Below are positions 63,601 through 64,000 of a stretch of 64,000 bases of DNA, in pieces (the stretch's first letter is position 1; every line of letters starts with the position of its first letter). The stretch spans positions 127,075,533 to 127,139,532 of the forward strand of contig NC_088171.1 in the NCBI RefSeq assembly GCF_028769735.1. Direction: 5' to 3'. The stretch comes from Zonotrichia leucophrys gambelii. Lineage: Eukaryota; Chordata; Aves; Passeriformes; Passerellidae. Below the pieces are notes generated by a model, which was not told the origin of the DNA, did not search any database, and was given only the letters and a program-made list of their open reading frames with translations. Made by a program: the position numbers and the translations under genes.

Positions 63601-64000
63601 GAGAGGAAAAGATAATAACTGGGAAAAGAACAGTGGTGATGCATGAAGAAACATCCAAATGAGATCATAGCAGAAAAGCTGCAGAGCAGCTCAGGCTCAA
63701 ATACTGAATCTTCCTGGTTGGACTGTTCCCTATGGGATGCTGCTGACAGCAAACCAGTATTCCTGGAAAGACATACTTCTTTCTACAAAGTCAGCTCCAA
63801 CCCAAAAATCTCCATTTGAGTTGAATTACAGCCCAATACAGACCACTAAACATTTTTAGCATTTTGAAAGTCTACAAATGTAGAACTACTGAGTAAAAGT
63901 CAGCTACAATTAATTCTGCACTAGTCCTTCACCGAAACCCCTTTTTAAACTTCATTTTGCAACATGAAACTAGAGAACTCTCTCTGACACCTCTAGAGCA
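60644..64000 (-). other. OXR1: OXR1 intron, partial (runs off window)
   Basis: Intron between the 60.5-kb exon and the LysM-encoding exon, which is not present up to 64,000. I looked for LysM and downstream Ser/Pro-rich sequence on the minus strand and found none. It contains a CR1 tail near 60.8-60.95 kb. The rest is AT-rich, with chance open frames only. Confidence 0.65.
60795..60950 (+). mobile_element. CR1 LINE 3' tail fragment
   Basis: AGTGTTCAAGGCCAGGCTGG, then ATGGGGGGGTGAGTAACCTG, GGTCCCTTCCAACCCAACCC and TATGATTCTAA form a typical avian CR1 3' end. Antisense to OXR1, about 160 bp past the acceptor of the 60.5-kb exon. Confidence 0.88.

Noticed and set aside
60644..64000. A LysM exon of OXR1 near the window end
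   Set aside because: I searched the minus strand for LysM-like text and for the Ser/Pro-rich follow-up, and found none. The exon must lie beyond 64,000.
1..64000. CRISPR arrays, phage, operons, tRNA or rRNA genes
   Set aside because: I saw no regularly spaced direct repeats, no cloverleaf-like tRNA sequence and no rRNA. The gene structure is plainly vertebrate.

Overview
This is vertebrate nuclear DNA, almost certainly from a bird. The interspersed repeats I can recognise are nearly all CR1 LINE fragments, the usual avian family. The two protein-coding genes are readable as close relatives of human ABRA and OXR1, which are also neighbours on human chromosome 8q23. The sequence is AT-rich and mostly intron and intergenic DNA. 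There are no operons, CRISPR arrays, phage or plasmid features. I cannot name the species.

Layout. Positions 1-806: upstream region and candidate promoter of ABRA. Positions 807-6365 (+): ABRA (STARS), complete, two coding exons, 409 aa, then a 3' UTR ending near a polyA signal at 7007. Positions about 7.0-11.8 kb: intergenic DNA between two convergent genes. Positions 12,981-60,643 (-): the 3' part of OXR1, eleven coding exons joining into one open 706-codon frame (GRAM-like region, disordered middle, complete TLDc domain). The 5' exons, including LysM, lie beyond position 64,000. A twelfth coding segment at 33,769-33,834 is an alternative first exon for a short, TLDc-only OXR1 protein (243 aa, or 216 aa if the 81-bp exon is skipped).

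Repeats and relics. Seven CR1 fragments lie in OXR1 introns. The longest, at 19.4-20.8 kb, has a decayed reverse transcriptase. At 25.15-25.44 kb, antisense to OXR1, there is a frameshifted relic of a Myb/SANT-like (trihelix) DNA-binding domain. There are also short tandem duplications, a (GA)n run, poly-A/T tracts and two perfect hairpins.

How the genes relate. ABRA is a striated-muscle actin-binding protein that promotes Rho-dependent MRTF/SRF transcription. OXR1 is a TLDc protein that protects against oxidative stress and, as known for TLDc proteins, interacts with the V-ATPase. They are convergent neighbours and I see no direct functional coupling.

Novelty. I found no previously undescribed biological system. 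The items most worth checking are the internal OXR1 promoter and first exon, the weak-donor 81-bp exon, the Myb/SANT relic, and a few GC-richer non-coding patches.
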